A program made the translations under genes and the position numbers. 56,820 nucleotides of DNA from positions 1 through 56,820 of the forward strand of contig CAMIIO010000014.1 of assembly GCA_946221065.1 (NCBI GenBank), written 5' to 3'. The notes under the pieces were generated by a model that did not search any database, was not told the DNA's origin, and saw only the letters and a list, made by a program, of their open reading frames with translations. The DNA is from an uncultured Rothia sp. (GTDB lineage Bacteria; Actinomycetota; Actinomycetes; Actinomycetales; Micrococcaceae). Shown here piece by piece: positions 26,067 to 35,835 of the stretch. The number at the start of each line of letters is the position of its first letter. The stretch's first letter is position 1.

Positions 26067-27959
26067 TTATAGAAATGGTATCTTGCGCCGTAATGGTTCA
26101 ATGAGTGTTTCGAGTTCCTGTACACGAAAGAGATTTAAGAAAATGTAGTAAGCAAAACACATGACAATTCCACCGACAAGCAATGTTATTAAAGCTTGAA
26201 CAATACCCGCCCAAGCAAAACCATCAAAAGAATACCCGCCAAACATCCACAGCACCAATGCACCTACTAAACCAGAGCAAAAAGCGGCAAGACCCACCTT
26301 GGCATGTGTGCGAACAATATTTGCACCATCGTAATCACCAAAACGACGAGCAAGCACCACATGGTTAAGAGCTACGGCCAAAATATTCTGAAGTGAATAA
26401 GCACTAGCTAACATAAACACAATGTGACCGGGCTGTAGACGCGAAGCAATAAAACCAAGTGCCACTAAGAAAACTGCGGAAATTAGCTGAATAAAAAACG
26501 GTGTACGGGCATCTTCCTGCGCGTAGAGAACACGGCCCATCATAAAAGCAATAGTCAATAACGGCCCACCCAAAGAAATGAGGGAAATGGTTTGCCCAAT
26601 CATAGCCGCCGAATGAATATTACCGTTACCAAATAGCATTCCTACCTGGCCGGCAAACACTACCAGCGCAACGGCAAGGAATACCGTAGGGACCGAAGCC
26701 ACACGCAAACCCGACGACAGTGCATACACCACATTGCCGTCATCGTTATCTCGAGAAGCCTCAGACATACGATTAAAGAGGTACGTGGCAATGGAAAGAC
26801 CAATTACACCATGCGGCAACGAATACAACATGGACGAATAATTTAGCGTTTGGATACCGGGAATAATGCTGCCATCGGTACTAATAATATTTGAAGCAAT
26901 CTGTGTGAGGTAAAGAAACGCAAGATTAGAAATAACTCCCGTAGCAAGCGTCCACCCGGCAAGCTGCGCCGAGGTTCCCAAACCGATACCACGCCAACCA
27001 AACTTTGGGCGTAAACCCAGCCCCAGATTACGTAACGGAACCAAAAGCACCAGAGCCTGCAATGCCACACCCAACGTAGCCGAACCGGCAAGCACTAAGG
27101 TCTGCGTCGTCGTCCAATTACTGACGTCGTGCAGTGGCGGAACACTATTGGTTTGACGCCCAAACAGGGCAATAAAAACAATAAGAGAAGCAATAGCCAC
27201 CACATTATTGAGCACAGGAGCCCACATGAACCAGCCAAAGGCTCCGCGGGCGTTGAGTACTTGACCGATGATGGTGTAAAAACCATAGAAAAAAATCTGG
27301 GGTAAGCACCAGAGTGCAAAAGTAACACCGAGCGCACGCTGTTCAGGAGTCCATCCTTTACCCATTTGAGAAATGATGGGGCCGGTGCACACTACAATGA
27401 CCAAGGTGATAGCCGCGATGCCTAAAGTGGCAAGGGTAATAAGGCGGGAAATGAAGTCTGACCCGCCGTCGTCGTGCTTAGCCGCCTTAATAATCTGTGG
27501 CACCAGTACGGCGTTAAAAATACCGCCGGCCACCAGCACATAAATCAGGTTAGGCAAAGTATTAGCGGTTTCAAAGATACTGCCCATAGCAGTACCCGTA
27601 CCAATAGCCATGGTAATGAGAATAGTTTTTACAAAGCCTAGTGCTCTGGAAACCATAGTTCCTGAGGCCATGAGTGCGCTGGATGCTGCACCAGACTTCT
27701 GTGAAGACCCATCCTCATCTTTACCTTGAGCAGGACGGATTACCACATGCGCAATAGTTGTAGTATGCGTATGCTCTAAGGTAATAGAGGAAGTGTTTGT
27801 GTATTCCGTAAAAGCTTCAGGGTTATAAAACCTGCCTCTAGTTCGGCGAGCTTTTTCTTCTTCTTCCTCCTCAAGCTCAATAAGTTCCAGAAACCTATTG
27901 ACCATATCGGTGGATCTTCTGGACCCATGGTTGGGTCTTCTTCTTGGGTTAGGAGGCAC
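26067..27959 (-). CDS. murJ: Lipid II flippase MurJ
   Basis: A 630-residue MATE/MviN-family transporter that moves the peptidoglycan precursor lipid II across the membrane. Residues 1-110 are a cytoplasmic extension with a Glu-rich stretch (LIELEEEEEEKARR). About 14 hydrophobic segments follow; conserved pieces include SRALGFVKTI (first helix with the essential Arg) and NLIYVLVAGGIFNAVLVPQI. The start is GTG at 27959, nine bases after the NUDIX gene stops; its binding site AGGA overlaps that stop, so the two are coupled. Confidence 0.93.
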   Translation of the reverse strand: MPPNPRRRPNHGSRRSTDMVNRFLELIELEEEEEEKARRTRGRFYNPEAFTEYTNTSSITLEHTHTTTIAHVVIRPAQGKDEDGSSQKSGAASSALMASGTMVSRALGFVKTILITMAIGTGTAMGSIFETANTLPNLIYVLVAGGIFNAVLVPQIIKAAKHDDGGSDFISRLITLATLGIAAITLVIVVCTGPIISQMGKGWTPEQRALGVTFALWCLPQIFFYGFYTIIGQVLNARGAFGWFMWAPVLNNVVAIASLIVFIALFGRQTNSVPPLHDVSNWTTTQTLVLAGSATLGVALQALVLLVPLRNLGLGLRPKFGWRGIGLGTSAQLAGWTLATGVISNLAFLYLTQIASNIISTDGSIIPGIQTLNYSSMLYSLPHGVIGLSIATYLFNRMSEASRDNDDGNVVYALSSGLRVASVPTVFLAVALVVFAGQVGMLFGNGNIHSAAMIGQTISLISLGGPLLTIAFMMGRVLYAQEDARTPFFIQLISAVFLVALGFIASRLQPGHIVFMLASAYSLQNILAVALNHVVLARRFGDYDGANIVRTHAKVGLAAFCSGLVGALVLWMFGGYSFDGFAWAGIVQALITLLVGGIVMCFAYYIFLNLFRVQELETLIEPLRRKIPFL

Positions 27960-27968
27960 AGAAAAATC

Positions 27969-28472
27969 CTAATGAATCTGGTGAATAATATATTCGCGTG
28001 CTATCTCAGCGATGCGACGTTCGTTGGGGAAAGAAAGTTTCCGTCCGAGATCATCAATGTTAACCCACGCAACATCCACTGCTTCATGGTCCGGGTCTTT
28101 CTCCGTGGTGAGATAACCCCCGGTAGCTGAGAGCAGGTAATGATGAACCGTTTTGTGGACTCGTCGCCCAGAGACAGTAAACCAGTAATCGATACTGCCC
28201 AAAGAAGCGAGGACATCGCCAATAATGCCGGTTTCTTCTTCAATTTCGCGGGCAGCTGCCTGAATATTGTTTTCATCGTTTTCGGGGTGCCCTTTAGGAA
28301 GGCACCATTCAAGCCTGCCACCACGGTTGATTCTGGCAATGATTGCCACGGGTAAGCGGGGGCTGTTGAAGTCTACAATAACGCCGCCTGCGGAGACTTC
28401 TTCGACCGTGGGCAACAGAGAAACAGGCGTAAATGCCCGTTTCTTGGGAGCCTGCGGAATTGGAAAAGTCAT
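27969..28472 (-). CDS. NUDIX hydrolase
   Basis: A 167-residue protein with a complete NUDIX box: GHPENDENNIQAAAREIEEE followed by TGI (G-x5-E-x7-RE-x2-EE-x-G). It hydrolyses a nucleoside diphosphate linked to another moiety; the substrate cannot be told. It has the same place as mutT4 (Rv3908) next to pcnA and murJ in M. tuberculosis. It starts 91 bases from the divergent pcnA gene, so both promoters sit in that gap. Confidence 0.92.
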   Translation of the reverse strand: MTFPIPQAPKKRAFTPVSLLPTVEEVSAGGVIVDFNSPRLPVAIIARINRGGRLEWCLPKGHPENDENNIQAAAREIEEETGIIGDVLASLGSIDYWFTVSGRRVHKTVHHYLLSATGGYLTTEKDPDHEAVDVAWVNIDDLGRKLSFPNERRIAEIAREYIIHQIH

Positions 28473-28563
28473 GTCTCTACCTTAACCGATATGGGTGTAT
28501 AAGTCTGACTCCCCGGTTGGGATGTGGCTAGTTCCTTGTTTTATCTGGCACGATTAGAGAGTT

Positions 28564-29982
28564 ATGACGAATGTTTTTGACTCTTCAACGATCCACCCGT
28601 TAGCCCTAGAGCTGGGGAAGCTATTTACCGCCGCCGGTTTTGAACTTGCCCTGGTGGGCGGGCCTGTGCGCGACCTTTTCTTGCAACAACAGGCAACGGA
28701 TCTTGATTTCACCACCAACGCCACCCCGGATGAAACACTGGCAGTGGTGAAGAACTGGGCAGATACCACCTGGGAAATAGGCAAAGAATACGGCACTGTT
28801 GGGGTGCGTAAAGGTAATGAAATGGTAGAAATCACCACCTACCGTGCCGACGCTTACAATCCCGATTCCAGGAAGCCTCAGGTGGCTTTCGGCCGAAAGC
28901 TAGAGGACGACCTTTTTCGCCGTGACTTCACCATTAACTCCATGGCGCTTCGCCTACCCTCGCTAGAACTGGTAGATCCCTTTGGGGGGCTACAAGATCT
29001 GCACCGCGGCATTATCCGCACACCCGGAACTGCCGAAGACTCTTTCTCCGACGACCCACTCCGCATGATGCGTGCCGCCCGCTTTGCCGCGCGTCTTGAC
29101 ATTGACGTAGCCCCCGAAGTCTTTGTCGCCATGAAAGACATGGCAGAACGAATCACAATTATCTCCGCCGAACGTGTGCGCGATGAACTCGTCAAACTCA
29201 TCAAAGCCCCCGCCCCGGTGCGCGGCATTAACCTGCTCGTGGACTCAGGGATAGCTGAATACGTGCTCCCAGAAGTACCCGCATTGCAGCTTGAAGTAGA
29301 CGAGCACCACCACCACAAAGACGTCTACCAGCACTCCCTGCGCGTACTCGAACAGGCGGCAGCCCAGGAAACCGGGCCAGACGGCGCCGTACCCGCACCC
29401 GACTTCATCCTCCGCTTCGCAGCCCTCATGCACGACGTCGGTAAGCCAGCCACACGAAAGTTCGAACCCAACGGTTCGGTGAGCTTCCTCCATCACGACG
29501 TCGTGGGCGCCAAACTGGTGAAAAAACGAATGCGAGCGCTCCGCTTTGACAACGACACCATCAAGGCGGTTGCCCGACTAGTAGAGCTACACATGCGTTT
29601 TTACGGATACGGTGACGCCGGCTGGACCGATTCCGCGGTACGGCGCTACGTGCGCGACGCCGGTGACCTCCTCGAACGACTACACAGGCTCACGCGGGCA
29701 GACGTGACCACCCGCAATAAGCGTAAAGCTCACCGGATTGCGCACGCCTACGACGACCTTGAACGCCGCATCGTTGAGCTTGCTGAACAAGAAGAATTGG
29801 ACTCCATGCGTCCAGATCTTAATGGCGAGCAGATTATGCAGATACTCAACCTTCCGCCCGGACCCATAGTTGGTAAGGCATATAAATTTTTGCTCAATCT
29901 ACGACTCGATGAAGGCTCACTGGGAGAAGAGGAAGCTACCCGCAGACTCAAAGAATGGGCGGTTGCCGAAGGGCTCTCATAG
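28564..29982 (+). CDS. pcnA: CCA tRNA nucleotidyltransferase
   Basis: A 472-residue class II nucleotidyltransferase. The head has LVGGPVRDLFL and the catalytic acids in TDLDFTTNA; RRDFTINSMAL and the RMMRAARFAARL helix follow; the middle carries an HD phosphohydrolase-like domain (HHHHKDVYQHSL, LMHDVGKP). Proteins of this layout in actinobacteria are annotated as CCA-adding enzyme or poly(A) polymerase. CCA addition is the more likely role, since the tRNAs in this window lack an encoded CCA. Confidence 0.93.
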   Translation: MTNVFDSSTIHPLALELGKLFTAAGFELALVGGPVRDLFLQQQATDLDFTTNATPDETLAVVKNWADTTWEIGKEYGTVGVRKGNEMVEITTYRADAYNPDSRKPQVAFGRKLEDDLFRRDFTINSMALRLPSLELVDPFGGLQDLHRGIIRTPGTAEDSFSDDPLRMMRAARFAARLDIDVAPEVFVAMKDMAERITIISAERVRDELVKLIKAPAPVRGINLLVDSGIAEYVLPEVPALQLEVDEHHHHKDVYQHSLRVLEQAAAQETGPDGAVPAPDFILRFAALMHDVGKPATRKFEPNGSVSFLHHDVVGAKLVKKRMRALRFDNDTIKAVARLVELHMRFYGYGDAGWTDSAVRRYVRDAGDLLERLHRLTRADVTTRNKRKAHRIAHAYDDLERRIVELAEQEELDSMRPDLNGEQIMQILNLPPGPIVGKAYKFLLNLRLDEGSLGEEEATRRLKEWAVAEGLS

Positions 29983-30145
29983 ACCACCTCCGCAGATGGA
30001 TTTTTCATAGCACCGTCATACCTTAGGAGGAGAAGAAAAATAGGTAAGTTCATACCTGCTACTCTCCCCAAAACAACCCACGCCCCGTAGTGTGTATATC
30101 ACTAGAGAATGATCCCCCTACTACCCCGACCACTGAGGAGAATCA

Positions 30146-31378
30146 ATGCTTGAAATAAAATCCCTCACTAAACGGTACGGCGCTAAAACCGCCGTCAACG
30201 ATATTTCTTTCACTGTTCATGATGGTAAAGTGACCGGCTTCTTAGGGCCTAACGGTTCCGGAAAGTCCACCACTATGCGCATGATCGCTGGTCTGGAAAA
30301 ACCCAGCAGTGGCGAAGCCCTGGTTGACGGTAAAAAATATACCTCGTTATCTTCCCCGCTCTCCTCAGTAGGCGTGCTACTGGATGCTAAAGCCATGCAC
30401 CCCGGACGCTCCGGCCTCAATCACCTGCGCTCCCTCGCGCTAACCCACGGTATCCCCAAAAAGCGCGTGGACGAAGTTATCGAGATGACAGGTCTTGCTG
30501 CTGTCTCCACAAAAAAAGTTAAAGGTTTCTCCCTAGGTATGGGACAGCGTATGGGCATTGCCGCGGCTCTTCTGGGGGATCCGCAGAACATCATCCTCGA
30601 TGAACCCATCAATGGACTAGACCCCGAAGGCGTGATCTGGGTGCGTAACCTTGCACGCCACCTCGCCTCCGAAGGCAAAACCGTACTCATCTCCTCACAT
30701 CTGATGAGCGAAATGAGCCAGACTGCCGACGAACTCGTCGTCATTGGCAGAGGTCGCCTCCTTGCCAACACCAGCATGCAAGAATTTCTCAACCTTGCAG
30801 ATAACAACAAAGTGTTAATCCGCACCGATGACAGAGAACACTTTGATCAGATTCTGCAGGCGCAAGGCACATCAACTGAAGCCCGTGGTACTGACGGGCT
30901 AATGGTTACCGGCCTTGAATCCCGCGATCTCGCCCGTCTAGCCATGGAATCCCAGGTGTTGCTCCACGAACTGACTCCACAGATTGCCACCCTCGAAGAC
31001 GTCTATATGAACATGACCCACGATGAGGTGGAGTACAACTCCTCTCAGTTTGGAAACACGAGATCCGGCACCGGTTCCGCAAGCGAGCAGGGTATGCAGG
31101 ACGGCGGCGCTCGCGGTATGGCGCAAGAAAGCGTTCCGCTGGTCTCTGGTTCTCCTCAGCAGATGCCACAGGCTCAACCGGTAACTATGTATGAGTCCCC
31201 TCGAACCCTGGGACGTCACGGTGCGCCGATGGGCGGTACTACTGAGTCTAGCTGGACCAGTACCGTAGCGCCGCGTCATACCGAAGTCTCCGAGCCTGAA
31301 GTTCAGACAACTAATATGCCCTGGGCGGCTACCGGATCTCGTGCCGTCACTCCAGACTCTTCCAAGGAGGAGAACTAA
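30146..31378 (+). CDS. ABC transporter ATP-binding protein
   Basis: A 410-residue ATPase. Walker A is GFLGPNGSGKSTTMRMIAGL, the signature is FSLGMGQRMGIAAAL, Walker B is NIILDEPINGLDP, and the H-loop is VLISSHLMSEM. Residues 1-290 are a normal drug/antibiotic-exporter ATPase domain with its C-terminal part; residues ~300-410 are an extra tail rich in Gln, Ser, Gly, Thr and Met, without a recognisable domain. The stop overlaps the start of the permease gene. It probably exports a peptide, drug or lipid together with the next gene. Confidence 0.92.
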   Translation: MLEIKSLTKRYGAKTAVNDISFTVHDGKVTGFLGPNGSGKSTTMRMIAGLEKPSSGEALVDGKKYTSLSSPLSSVGVLLDAKAMHPGRSGLNHLRSLALTHGIPKKRVDEVIEMTGLAAVSTKKVKGFSLGMGQRMGIAAALLGDPQNIILDEPINGLDPEGVIWVRNLARHLASEGKTVLISSHLMSEMSQTADELVVIGRGRLLANTSMQEFLNLADNNKVLIRTDDREHFDQILQAQGTSTEARGTDGLMVTGLESRDLARLAMESQVLLHELTPQIATLEDVYMNMTHDEVEYNSSQFGNTRSGTGSASEQGMQDGGARGMAQESVPLVSGSPQQMPQAQPVTMYESPRTLGRHGAPMGGTTESSWTSTVAPRHTEVSEPEVQTTNMPWAATGSRAVTPDSSKEEN

Positions 31379-32280
31379 TGAGCACTGCTAATAACACCGC
31401 AACTGCCGGTATCGCTTCCTCACGTAGTCGCTATGCAGATAATAAGCTGAGCTTCTTTGGTGTGTTCCGCTCTGAAACTCTTAAGTTTCGAACCCTGACT
31501 ACCAACTGGGTGATGACCCTCATTATTGCTTTGGTCATGATTGGTCTTGCCATTCTGATGGGGGTCATGTTGAACAATATGTTGGACAGCATGAACAGCC
31601 AACCTGAAGTTACCGGCTCAGGGGCCACTGTGGGAACTACTCTCGCCACCATGGACCAGATTGTTTCTTACACCAAAGAATTTGGTAGCTCCGGTATTGA
31701 TCTGGCGAATATGCTGATCGGTTCACTTGCAGTGGTCTTTATTGGTTCTGAGTATGCTACTCATTCCATGCAGACCACTATCACCATAGTGCCTAAACGG
31801 TCGATGGTGTACCTGGCGAAGCTGGCAGTGCTGAGCATCTATGGTTTTGTTCTGGGCTTTGTTTTAGCGGCTATTTCTTATGGCGTGGGAACAATGATTC
31901 TGGATCAGCAGATTAAGGACGCTACATCATTCGATGCTCTTGTAACTCACAACTGGATTGCTACAGGTATCTATTTTGTGCTGATGGTATGGATGGGGCT
32001 TGGCTTTGGGGCGCTTCTTCGCAACAATGCTGGTGGCATCATGATGGTAGTTGTAATCTTCCTGATCCTGCCCATCGTTCTTCAACTTTTCAGCATGGGA
32101 TTCGACTGGGTAACCGACTTCTTGCCCTACCTGCCCTCCAGCTTGGGCCGGATTATGCTCTCAGAGAGCGTTCCTGATGCTGAGATTTCCCGTAAGGCCG
32201 CCGTCTGGTGGTTTGCGCTGTGGAGTGCAGTACCCGCATTGCTGGGTTACCTCCGCTTCCGCTTTGCCGACAGTAAATAA
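31378..32280 (+). CDS. ABC transporter permease
   Basis: A 300-residue membrane protein with six hydrophobic segments (about 42-65, 112-132, 150-180, 197-220, 222-245 and 275-295), an ABC-2 type exporter permease. GVFRSETLKFRTLTTNW at the N-terminus is typical of actinobacterial permeases of this type. A long extracellular loop lies between segments 1 and 2. It partners with the ATPase encoded immediately upstream (ATGA-type coupling at 31378). Confidence 0.9.
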   Translation: MSTANNTATAGIASSRSRYADNKLSFFGVFRSETLKFRTLTTNWVMTLIIALVMIGLAILMGVMLNNMLDSMNSQPEVTGSGATVGTTLATMDQIVSYTKEFGSSGIDLANMLIGSLAVVFIGSEYATHSMQTTITIVPKRSMVYLAKLAVLSIYGFVLGFVLAAISYGVGTMILDQQIKDATSFDALVTHNWIATGIYFVLMVWMGLGFGALLRNNAGGIMMVVVIFLILPIVLQLFSMGFDWVTDFLPYLPSSLGRIMLSESVPDAEISRKAAVWWFALWSAVPALLGYLRFRFADSK

Positions 32281-32286
32281 GATTCC

Positions 32287-33675
32287 GTGAAAACTTCTGT
32301 ACCCACACCGGGCGTTGCTCCTCTCTCTGAGGGTCAGCGCCTGGTGGCGTTACGGCGAGGGTGGATCCGGCAGTGGATTAAAGATCATCCCCGCACCTGC
32401 AACTGGCTGCTGGCAAGTCTCAATTTTCTAATCATGGCGGGCAGTACGCTCCTTGGAATGAGTGAAGATGCCTATCCGGCGGGGGCATATACCTCTCACC
32501 TACCGTGGGTAATGCCGATTATTCTTCTGAGCGGCGTCGTCGTTTGTACCGTATTTATTCTGTTTCGGAAGCGTTACCCTTCACTCTTCTTCTACCTTAC
32601 TCTGGCTTTTGAGATTGTTTTTACTCTCTTCGTTGCAGCTAACATCTCCTACACCATCACGGGTATTACCACCTTAATCCTGCTCTATACCGTGGCGGCG
32701 GAGCAATCACTTCGTCATACTATCTGGGCGTATGTCAGCTACGGGGTCGTAGGAATTTTAGGGATCTTCCCTTTAATTAATAACGACGCCTTTGATATTT
32801 CCGTTGATCAAGCTCCGGTAAATTACGAGGAAAACCCCACACCGTACATTAGCCTGGCAATTTTTATTATTGTGTTCTCCCTTGCTACTAACCTTATTGT
32901 GGTTATGCTCGGCAGATTCACTCATAAAAATAGTGAGTTTGACCGTGAGATTATTGAACGTTTTGAGCAGACTCAAACCCTTGCTGCTACCGAAGAGCGC
33001 ACCCGTATTGCCCGCGAAATGCACGACGTCGTCGCCCACTCGCTAACCGTGATGATCGCTCTTGCCGACGGTGCACGGATTGTGGGGAAGAAAAACCCGG
33101 AGCGTGCCGAAGAGGTTTTGAGCGAACTCTCCAACACGGGCCGAACTGCTCTTGCAGATATGCGACGAACCCTGGGCGTGCTACGCGATCCGTCCAGCCA
33201 GCGTGCCCCATTATCGCCGGCAGAGGGCGTTTCATCTAACGCCATTGAGAACCTTGAAGAACTGGTAGATTCTTTTGCCGCTACGGGCCTTCCGGTGGAA
33301 TTCTTTCATGAAGGGCAGGAGCTTCCTGCCGATCACAATCTCCGCTTGAGCCTGTACCGGATTGTGCAGGAATCACTCACTAATGCCCTGCGATACGGGC
33401 GTAATATTCAGAAAGTTTCGGTGCGGCTTTCAGTGGTACTGCCCGATATTTGGGTCAGCGTGGTGAACGATGGTTCGACCGCGCTAAATAGCCCTCGGGA
33501 ACGTGGTGTGGAATTGAATAATTTAGGCTCTGGCAAGGGGCTGGCTGGTATCCGAGAGCGCGCGGCTTTTTATGGAGGCACTGTTGAGGCAGGTCCTAAT
33601 GATGTGGGCGGATGGACCACACGAGCCCATCTGATATGGCATGCTCCAGAAGGTCTAAAAGGTAGATCGGCGTAG
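32287..33675 (+). CDS. NarL-family sensor histidine kinase
   Basis: A 462-residue kinase. Five or six membrane segments occupy about 38-205. The HisKA_3 dimerisation domain has the phospho-acceptor His246 in IAREMHDVVAHSLTVM; the ATPase domain has YRIVQESLTNALRYG (N-box) and SGKGLAGIRERAAFYGG (G-box). It starts with GTG at 32287, seven bases after the permease stops, so it is very likely made together with the exporter and may sense its substrate or membrane stress. The partner regulator follows. Confidence 0.94.
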   Translation: MKTSVPTPGVAPLSEGQRLVALRRGWIRQWIKDHPRTCNWLLASLNFLIMAGSTLLGMSEDAYPAGAYTSHLPWVMPIILLSGVVVCTVFILFRKRYPSLFFYLTLAFEIVFTLFVAANISYTITGITTLILLYTVAAEQSLRHTIWAYVSYGVVGILGIFPLINNDAFDISVDQAPVNYEENPTPYISLAIFIIVFSLATNLIVVMLGRFTHKNSEFDREIIERFEQTQTLAATEERTRIAREMHDVVAHSLTVMIALADGARIVGKKNPERAEEVLSELSNTGRTALADMRRTLGVLRDPSSQRAPLSPAEGVSSNAIENLEELVDSFAATGLPVEFFHEGQELPADHNLRLSLYRIVQESLTNALRYGRNIQKVSVRLSVVLPDIWVSVVNDGSTALNSPRERGVELNNLGSGKGLAGIRERAAFYGGTVEAGPNDVGGWTTRAHLIWHAPEGLKGRSA

Positions 33676-33750
33676 GGAATCTTCCGGTGGCAAACTAGAC
33701 TGGAAAGAAGCAAAAGTTGCGGGTTTGTTGATAAGGCGGTGAGGTGCGGA

Positions 33751-34461
33751 ATGAGCGAGACGACTAAACTGCGTGTGGTGTTGGTTGATGATCAGCAGTT
33801 GCTTCGGATGGGTTTTCGCCTGGTGCTGGAAGGGGCGGATCTGGATGTTGTTGGTGAGGCAGGCGACGGCGCTGAGGCGGTAGCGCTAGTTCAACAGCTT
33901 CAGCCGGATGTGGTGCTTATGGACGTTCGTATGCCGGTAATGGATGGAATTGAGGCTACCCGGCAGATTACTGCGGCGACGGATGCCAAAGTCATTATTC
34001 TGACAACCTTTGATTTAGATGAGTATGCCTTTGAGGGCCTACGCGCAGGGGCGAGCGCTTTTATGCTGAAGGATGCTCAGCCGGATGAGCTGGTGCGTGC
34101 GGTGCAGGTGGTGAGTGAGGGTGATTCTATGGTTGCTCCACGGGTTACGTCACGCTTGGTTGAGGAGTATATTAATTCCTCTGCCGCTGAATCGTATTCT
34201 CCAGACGGAATGTATGCGCGACTGATAGATTCCCTCACACCCAGGGAAAAAGATACCGTGTGCGCTATTGCTGAAGGCCTAACTAATAGCGAAATTGCGC
34301 AGCGTTTCTTTGTTTCTGAAACCACCGTCAAAAGCCATGTACGTTCTGTTCTAGCTAAATTACAGTTGAGAGATCGGGTGCAGGTGGTGGTGTTTGCCTA
34401 CGAGTCAGCAATGGTTAGCCCCGGCAACTTTGATTTATCCGGTCAGGAGAATTATAGATAA
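33751..34461 (+). CDS. NarL/LuxR-type response regulator
   Basis: A 236-residue regulator. The receiver domain has the acidic pair VDDQ, phospho-acceptor Asp58 in VLMDVRMPVMDG, Thr in ILTTFD and Lys in FMLKDAQ. The C-terminal LuxR helix-turn-helix is LTPREKDTVCAIAEGLTNSE followed by VSETTVKSHVRSVLAKL. ATG at 33751 follows GAGG by six bases. It should control the upstream exporter and perhaps its own operon. Confidence 0.94.
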   Translation: MSETTKLRVVLVDDQQLLRMGFRLVLEGADLDVVGEAGDGAEAVALVQQLQPDVVLMDVRMPVMDGIEATRQITAATDAKVIILTTFDLDEYAFEGLRAGASAFMLKDAQPDELVRAVQVVSEGDSMVAPRVTSRLVEEYINSSAAESYSPDGMYARLIDSLTPREKDTVCAIAEGLTNSEIAQRFFVSETTVKSHVRSVLAKLQLRDRVQVVVFAYESAMVSPGNFDLSGQENYR

Positions 34462-34463
34462 TC

Positions 34464-35699
34464 ATGCAGAACCTATCTTCCCCCAACCCTTCAGAATCTA
34501 CCCGGCAGTCGGAGTCTGAATCGCGCCATTCTCAAGGATTCACGGCATTCACCCAACGCTTACGTCCCCCCGCAATTATTGCCAACACCACCCGCCGGGC
34601 GGCAGGTGTTTTGACGAAGGCAGAGAAGCGGAGTGTTCGACGACGTCTGGTGATCGTGGGGGTAGCAATTTCTGTGACGGTTTTACTTCTTGCCTCACTG
34701 GGCAACTATTTTTTCACGACACACCACCCGGAGGCGGCCGCCGACAAGTATCTTTCTTCCCTGGAAAAAGGAAACTACTTCAATGCTATTGACCGCTCCG
34801 CTTACGGGGATAGCTCGGTGGTGTTTTTAAAGAACGCGATCTACCGGGAAACAACTGACCGGGTGGAAAGCTATGAGATTCAAAGCATTGACCAAAATGC
34901 GAATGTGGCAGATGCCCAGGTTGAAGTAACGGTAGACGGAAAGCAAGAGAGCTCAACGTTAAAGCTGGTGCAGGAACATAAGTCCGGGTTTTTCAATGAC
35001 AACTGGCATGTGGATGATTCTTCTCAGGCTATTCAAGAGGTGCGAAGCGTGGTGCCTTTGAGCGAGCTGAATATTAACGGGCAGACGGTGAAGCTTAATG
35101 ATTCTCTTTTTGGGCGGCAGGAAGCGTCCAGTTTTTGGCGTATAGTGCTGCTGCCCGGAACCTATAGTTTTTCTTTACCCAGCGATTCTTATTACAGGCT
35201 CCAGAACGGCCCGATTCAGGTGCGAATGGGGTTGGGGGAGCAGGACCTCTCGCCGCTGAATATTGACGTCAAGCCTTCTTCGCGCATGTGGGAGGAAGCC
35301 GATGGCGCTATCCAGAACTGGATTGATGCGTGTACCTCCGCAGACTCTCTAGCTCCGCACGGGTGCCCTGTCTCAGCGAAATATAACGCCGCAGGCCTAC
35401 CCTTGGAGTCGTCGGATAAAAGCTCCGCTTCAGCGAGGGCGCACGAAATTTCCCAGGTGGAGTGGAAACTTCTTGAGCGACCTGCACTGTGGCTACGCCA
35501 AAGCGAGAATGACGCCGCCGTCTGGTTTGCCGATGAATACAAGCCAGCACAATTTGAGCTCAGCTATAAGGTAGATGGCAAAACCCGCACCGAAAAAGTT
35601 AGCGCCTATATTGATACGCGGGTAGAGGCTCGTGGTACTCAAGCCAATATTGAGGTGCGAGCAGCCGATGAACCTACCGATGTAACGAAAAAACCCTAG
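34464..35699 (+). CDS. TcaA-like membrane-anchored protein
   Basis: A 411-residue protein. A Ser/Arg-rich cytoplasmic head (1-60) leads to one membrane span (about 62-84, LVIVGVAISVTVLLLASLG), and a long outside part follows. EAAADKYLSSLEKGNYFNAI and the domain after it resemble the extracellular repeats of TcaA/YvbJ proteins. Two Cys in DACTSADSLAPHGCPV could form a disulfide. It begins two bases after the response regulator stops and is probably in the same operon. Function unknown; cell-envelope stress or antibiotic response is the likely area. Confidence 0.65.
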   Translation: MQNLSSPNPSESTRQSESESRHSQGFTAFTQRLRPPAIIANTTRRAAGVLTKAEKRSVRRRLVIVGVAISVTVLLLASLGNYFFTTHHPEAAADKYLSSLEKGNYFNAIDRSAYGDSSVVFLKNAIYRETTDRVESYEIQSIDQNANVADAQVEVTVDGKQESSTLKLVQEHKSGFFNDNWHVDDSSQAIQEVRSVVPLSELNINGQTVKLNDSLFGRQEASSFWRIVLLPGTYSFSLPSDSYYRLQNGPIQVRMGLGEQDLSPLNIDVKPSSRMWEEADGAIQNWIDACTSADSLAPHGCPVSAKYNAAGLPLESSDKSSASARAHEISQVEWKLLERPALWLRQSENDAAVWFADEYKPAQFELSYKVDGKTRTEKVSAYIDTRVEARGTQANIEVRAADEPTDVTKKP

Positions 35700-35835
35700 C
35701 GTGGAAACCGCTGGGCTACCCTCACGCCCTGTGCGAAAACCCTAGCCGTGGTGCGCCGTCGTCGATAGCGTTAAAGGGAAGTAAGACGTCGCCCGTTAGG
35801 ATTGCGCGGCGCCGTACAGCTTGAAGGAGCAGACA

